Below, in pieces: positions 14,724-17,657 of a DNA stretch of 17,657 bases. The notes beneath the pieces were generated by a model. The model saw only the letters and a program-made list of their open reading frames with translations, searched no databases and was not told where the DNA came from. A program made the translations under genes and the position numbers. Source of the DNA: an uncultured Clostridia bacterium (GTDB taxonomy: Bacteria; Bacillota; Clostridia; Peptostreptococcales; Anaerovoracaceae); contig CALDNM010000033.1 in NCBI GenBank assembly GCA_937915045.1, positions 1-17,657 of the forward strand, given 5' to 3'. Position 1 is the stretch's first letter. Each line of letters begins with the position of its first letter.

Positions 14724-15273
14724 TGTACATATTCATCGCCTTGTCTATACCGTCGGTGATGATCTTTTCCGCTGCCTTTGCCGCGTTCATCACGGCGTGC
14801 TCCAGCGGTTCCTTGTCCTCTTTAGAAAAGCCGCCTATGACATAATCCACGGCGTCTGTGCCTTCATGCGCCCCGATACCTATCCTGATGCGCGGGAATT
14901 CATCGGTGCCGATATGGGCGACCACCGATTTCATACCATTGTGTGAACCGGCGCTGCCCTTTTTCCTTATCCTTATCGAACCTGTCGGTATATCCATATC
15001 ATCGTATATCACGATAACGTGATCAGGCTCGATCTTATAAAAATTCACTATCTCGCCTACAGACTCTCCCGAAAGGTTCATAAAAGTCTGCGGTTTCGCG
15101 AGCATTACTTTATGGCCGGAGAGTAGAAACTCCCCGACCTTAGCTCTGTGTTTCAGTCTATTTACTTTTACTCCCAGCTCGTCTGCCATGTAGTCTATAG
15201 TTATGAACCCCATGTTGTGACGCGTCTGAGCGTACTTTCTGCCCGGATTCCCCAGGCCTGCTATCAAATACAT
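14710..15273 (-). CDS. pth: Pth, peptidyl-tRNA hydrolase
   Basis: Cleaves peptidyl-tRNAs released from stalled ribosomes, recycling tRNA. The 187 residues match the bacterial Pth length. Key residues are present: Asn9 in GLGNPG, catalytic His19 in TRHNMGF, Asn66 in FMNLSG, Asp92 in YDDMD, and Asn112 in SHNGMKS. The start at 15273 has AAAGGAG four bases upstream, overlapping the prs stop region (9-base gap). Its end overlaps mfd. The prs-pth-mfd order matches Bacillus prs-(ctc)-spoVC-(fin)-mfd, but ctc and fin are absent. Confidence 0.97.
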   Translation of the reverse strand: MYLIAGLGNPGRKYAQTRHNMGFITIDYMADELGVKVNRLKHRAKVGEFLLSGHKVMLAKPQTFMNLSGESVGEIVNFYKIEPDHVIVIYDDMDIPTGSIRIRKKGSAGSHNGMKSVVAHIGTDEFPRIRIGIGAHEGTDAVDYVIGGFSKEDKEPLEHAVMNAAKAAEKIITDGIDKAMNMYNGDR

Positions 15274-15282
15274 CCGACTCCT

Positions 15283-16233
15283 TTAGTCAAAAAGCCTGCT
15301 TATCGAATCGTTAGTATGGATCCTCATCATCGCTTCAGCGAAAAGCGGCGCTACGGACAGGACCTTCATATTTGGAAGTCTTCTCTCCGGCGCTATAGGA
15401 ATAGTGTTCAGGAATATGATCTCCTTGAACGGAGCATCAGCGAGTCTCTCGAAAGCCGGTCCTGAAAGTACCGCGTGAGTTGCTCCCGCGGATACGCTCT
15501 TCGCGCCAAGCTCCATGAGAGCCTTGCCCGCGTTGCATATCGTGCCGGCCGTATCGATCATATCGTCGACGAGGATGCAGTTCTTGTTCTCCACGTTTCC
15601 GATTATGTTCATGATCTCGCTCTTATTAGCTTCAGGTCTTCTCTTATCGATGATCGCGATAGGAGCGTTCAGCGGTTCAGCCATGCTCCTCGCTCTTGTC
15701 ACGCTTCCGTGATCAGGCGATACTACGACCAGGTCCTCTATGTTCTGTTCCTTCCAGTACTTCATCAGTATAGGCAGACCGAGAAGATGATCGACAGGTA
15801 TATTGAAATATCCCTGTATCTGCGCCGCGTGCAGATCCATCGTGACCACACGGTCTGCTCCGGCTGCTACAAGAAGATCAGCCACGAGTTTCGATGTGAT
15901 AGGATCTCTCGCTTTCGCCTTCCTGTCCTGACGCGCGTATCCGTAATATGGGATCACAGCGTTTATCCTTCCCGCCGACGCTCTCTTCATCGCGTCGATC
16001 ATGATCAGGATCTCCATCAGATTCTGGTTCACAGGATAACATGTCGGCTGGACTATAAAGCAGTCCTGGCCTCTTACCGTTTCCCACAGGTCGACCGATA
16101 TCTCTCCATCGCTGAATTTCTTTACACTCGCTTTTCCGAGTGGTTTACCCATGATGTTAGCTATCTCTTCCGCCAGCTGAGGGTACGCGTTCCCTGTAAA
16201 AATCTTGTAACCGGCAAATTCTCCGTTTTTCAT
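15283..16233 (-). CDS. prs: Prs, ribose-phosphate pyrophosphokinase (PRPP synthase)
   Basis: Makes PRPP from ribose 5-phosphate and ATP for purine, pyrimidine, NAD, histidine and tryptophan synthesis. The class I features are visible: YYGYARQDRK flexible loop, metal-binding DLHAAQIQGYF, SPDHG, and the ribose-phosphate loop VDDMIDTAGT. I place the start at ATG 16233, with GGAGG five bases upstream, giving 316 residues, the family norm. A start six codons earlier at 16251 would overlap the glmU stop (TAATG) but has no good ribosome site. It follows the acetyltransferase gene in one operon and precedes pth by nine bases. Confidence 0.96.
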   Translation of the reverse strand: MKNGEFAGYKIFTGNAYPQLAEEIANIMGKPLGKASVKKFSDGEISVDLWETVRGQDCFIVQPTCYPVNQNLMEILIMIDAMKRASAGRINAVIPYYGYARQDRKAKARDPITSKLVADLLVAAGADRVVTMDLHAAQIQGYFNIPVDHLLGLPILMKYWKEQNIEDLVVVSPDHGSVTRARSMAEPLNAPIAIIDKRRPEANKSEIMNIIGNVENKNCILVDDMIDTAGTICNAGKALMELGAKSVSAGATHAVLSGPAFERLADAPFKEIIFLNTIPIAPERRLPNMKVLSVAPLFAEAMMRIHTNDSISRLFD

Positions 16234-16250
16234 TTTTTCCTCCACAGACA

Positions 16251-16955
16251 TTACTTTGACTTATCTTTGTCCAGCTTTCCGGTCCTTTCGACCCAGCCTT
16301 CCAGTACTTTTGGTTTTGCTCTTTCTATGTACAATGAGCCATCAGGCACATCACGAGTGATCGTGCTCCCGGCTCCGACATACGATTTCTTGCCGATCCT
16401 GACCGGCGATATAAGGTTGGAATTGCATCCGATAAAGGCGTCGTCCTCGACAACGGATCTGAATTTCTTAGTCCCGTCATAGTTCACAAACACTACGCCG
16501 CACCCGAGATTGACTCTCTCGCCCACATCGCTGTCGCCGATGTATGTGAGGTGCGAAGATTTGGCGCCGTCACCCATGGTGCTGTTCTTGACCTCAACGA
16601 AGTCTCCGACTTTACATCCGCTGCCGACGTGGCTGTTCGGTCTCATGTACGCGAACGGCCCCACATGCGTCTCATTTCCGACGCTGCTCTCGAGTATCAC
16701 CGAACTCCAGATGTCAGTGCGGTCTCCGATCGTCGAATCAACTATCCTCGTGTTTGCCCCTATGAGGCAGTCCTCTCCGATCTCGACCTTCCCTTCGAGC
16801 ACTACGAGCGGATAGATGACTGTTCCTTTTCCGATTTTCACGCCTTCATCTATATAAGCCGCCTTTATGTCAATGAATTTCACTCCGCTTTCCGCGTAAG
16901 CAAGATTCCTTTCCAGCCTGGCTCTTTCTTCGGTCTCAAAATCTTCTATATTCAT
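16251..16955 (-). CDS. stand-alone GlmU C-terminal domain (glucosamine-1-phosphate N-acetyltransferase-like)
   Basis: A 234-residue left-handed beta-helix protein corresponding to the second half of bifunctional GlmU. It starts at the linker helix (ETEERARLERNL) and continues through hexapeptide repeats (IGKGTVIYP, IGEDCLIG, and so on). The acetyltransferase residues are retained: Arg105 (MRPN), Lys123 (FVEVKNS), His135 and Tyr138 (SHLTYIGD), Asn158-Tyr159 and Lys164 (NYDGTKK). The N-terminal uridylyltransferase half, some 220 residues, is missing. There is no space for it, because the ATG overlaps the murC stop by one base (TAATG). It may acetylate GlcN-1-P, with UDP transfer by a separate enzyme. 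AGGAG lies ten bases upstream. Its place before prs is the normal glmU position. Confidence 0.88.
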   Translation of the reverse strand: MNIEDFETEERARLERNLAYAESGVKFIDIKAAYIDEGVKIGKGTVIYPLVVLEGKVEIGEDCLIGANTRIVDSTIGDRTDIWSSVILESSVGNETHVGPFAYMRPNSHVGSGCKVGDFVEVKNSTMGDGAKSSHLTYIGDSDVGERVNLGCGVVFVNYDGTKKFRSVVEDDAFIGCNSNLISPVRIGKKSYVGAGSTITRDVPDGSLYIERAKPKVLEGWVERTGKLDKDKSK

Positions 16956-17657
16956 TATTCGTTTTCTCCTGTGTCTGCTTTCTTGTCAATGTCGAGGATC
17001 ATCTCGCCTATCTTGTAGACATCGCCTGCTCCGACCGTCATGATGAGATCACCCGGCTCAGCGTTGTCATACGCGAAACGCGCTATATCCTCAAAGTCCT
17101 CGAAGTAATACGCTTCTTTGTCCGGATGTACTTTCTTCAGTCCGGTCATCAGCTGCTTCGAGCTTATCTTATAGATGTTTTTCTCCCTCGCCGGGAATAT
17201 CTTCGCGAAAATGACCTTGTCCGCGTCATCAAACGCGTTGGTGAACTCATCGAACAGCGCGATCGTCCTCGTGTAAGTATGCGGCTGGAATATGCACCAG
17301 ATATTATTATGCGGTATATTCTGCGCCGCCTTAAGCGTCGCCTTGATCTCTGTAGGATGATGCGCGTAGTCGTCGATTATCTGCATCCCGTTTTTCGTCT
17401 TTCCTACGATATCGAATCTCCGCTGCGTCCCCGAGTAATGCTCGAGAGTATCGACTATAGTATCGAGATCGATGCCCAGCGTGTACGTGCATGCTATCGA
17501 CACGAGCGCGTTCAGTATATTGTGCTCTCCCGGCACATCGAGCTGAAGACGGCAGAGTTCTTTTCCTTCGTGATAACATGTAAATGCCGGATGACCCAGA
17601 CTGTTGAATTTGATATCGTCCGCGTAGAAGTCACTGTTTTCATTCAGGCTGAATGTG
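16955..17657 (-). CDS. murC: MurC, UDP-N-acetylmuramate-L-alanine ligase (C-terminal part, runs off the window)
   Basis: ATP-dependent ligase adding the first peptide residue, L-alanine, to UDP-MurNAc in peptidoglycan synthesis. Only 233 C-terminal residues are in the window; the gene continues past the right edge. The visible part holds the Mur central-domain end (VPGEHNILNAL), the C-terminal motif DDYAHHPTEI that marks MurC, FQPHTYTRT, and the late PGDLIMTVGAGDV. It reads openly to the window edge in frame. Its stop overlaps the next start (TAATG), so it is the upstream member of the murC-glmU-prs-pth-mfd operon. purR and spoVG, which commonly lie between murC and glmU in Clostridia, are absent. 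Confidence 0.95.
   Translation of the reverse strand, partial: TFSLNENSDFYADDIKFNSLGHPAFTCYHEGKELCRLQLDVPGEHNILNALVSIACTYTLGIDLDTIVDTLEHYSGTQRRFDIVGKTKNGMQIIDDYAHHPTEIKATLKAAQNIPHNNIWCIFQPHTYTRTIALFDEFTNAFDDADKVIFAKIFPAREKNIYKISSKQLMTGLKKVHPDKEAYYFEDFEDIARFAYDNAEPGDLIMTVGAGDVYKIGEMILDIDKKADTGENE

Overview
The window looks like a chromosomal segment of a Bacillota (Clostridia-type) bacterium, probably an asporogenous, anaerobic relative of the Mogibacterium/Eubacterium 'Family XIII' group. The lineage is an inference from gene content and order; no phylogenetic marker is complete here. Almost everything is on the minus strand. Read right to left, it carries a version of the conserved Firmicutes housekeeping block murC - glmU - prs - pth - mfd - yabM - mazG - HU - rqcP. 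Genes in this block overlap or are closely spaced (TAATG junctions at murC/glmU, and a 14-nt overlap of pth and mfd). The sporulation-linked genes that usually sit in this block (spoVG, spoVT, yabP, yabQ) are absent. GlmU is reduced to its C-terminal acetyltransferase half.

Left edge (1-250): two tandem sigma-A promoters with AT-rich upstream elements and a boxA-like leader point leftward off the window, the standard head of a ribosomal RNA operon. Diverging from it (320-1140) is a folate transporter gene, folT. It is preceded by an extended -10 promoter and a tetrahydrofolate riboswitch whose expression platform can be read by eye: a Shine-Dalgarno sequestering helix and a mutually exclusive anti-sequestor helix. 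A bidirectional terminator separates folT from rqcP.

Middle (about 4,260-11,110): the housekeeping block is interrupted between mfd and yabM. The interruption holds a metabolic cassette: an AraC-type regulator, a glycerol-kinase-like FGGY kinase and a PhnW-like class V aminotransferase in one minus-strand operon, divergent from an APC amino-acid/amine permease. An MtaD-like deaminase follows with its own promoter and leads into yabM. The kinase lacks the glycerol-binding Arg83 and the P-loop Arg17. The aminotransferase lacks the usual substrate-binding Arg (Gln337). Together these suggest an uncharacterised pathway for import, phosphorylation and transamination of an amino-alcohol-like or amino-acid-like compound. 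A 13/15-matching inverted repeat brackets the araC promoter and is the best candidate operator.

Between the permease and mfd lies a previously unlisted 45-codon gene on the minus strand. It encodes a short signal-peptide/TM-like protein with an acidic tail, and has its own promoter, a terminator-like hairpin just before its ribosome binding site, and a strong downstream terminator.

No tRNA gene, CRISPR array, insertion sequence or prophage feature was seen.
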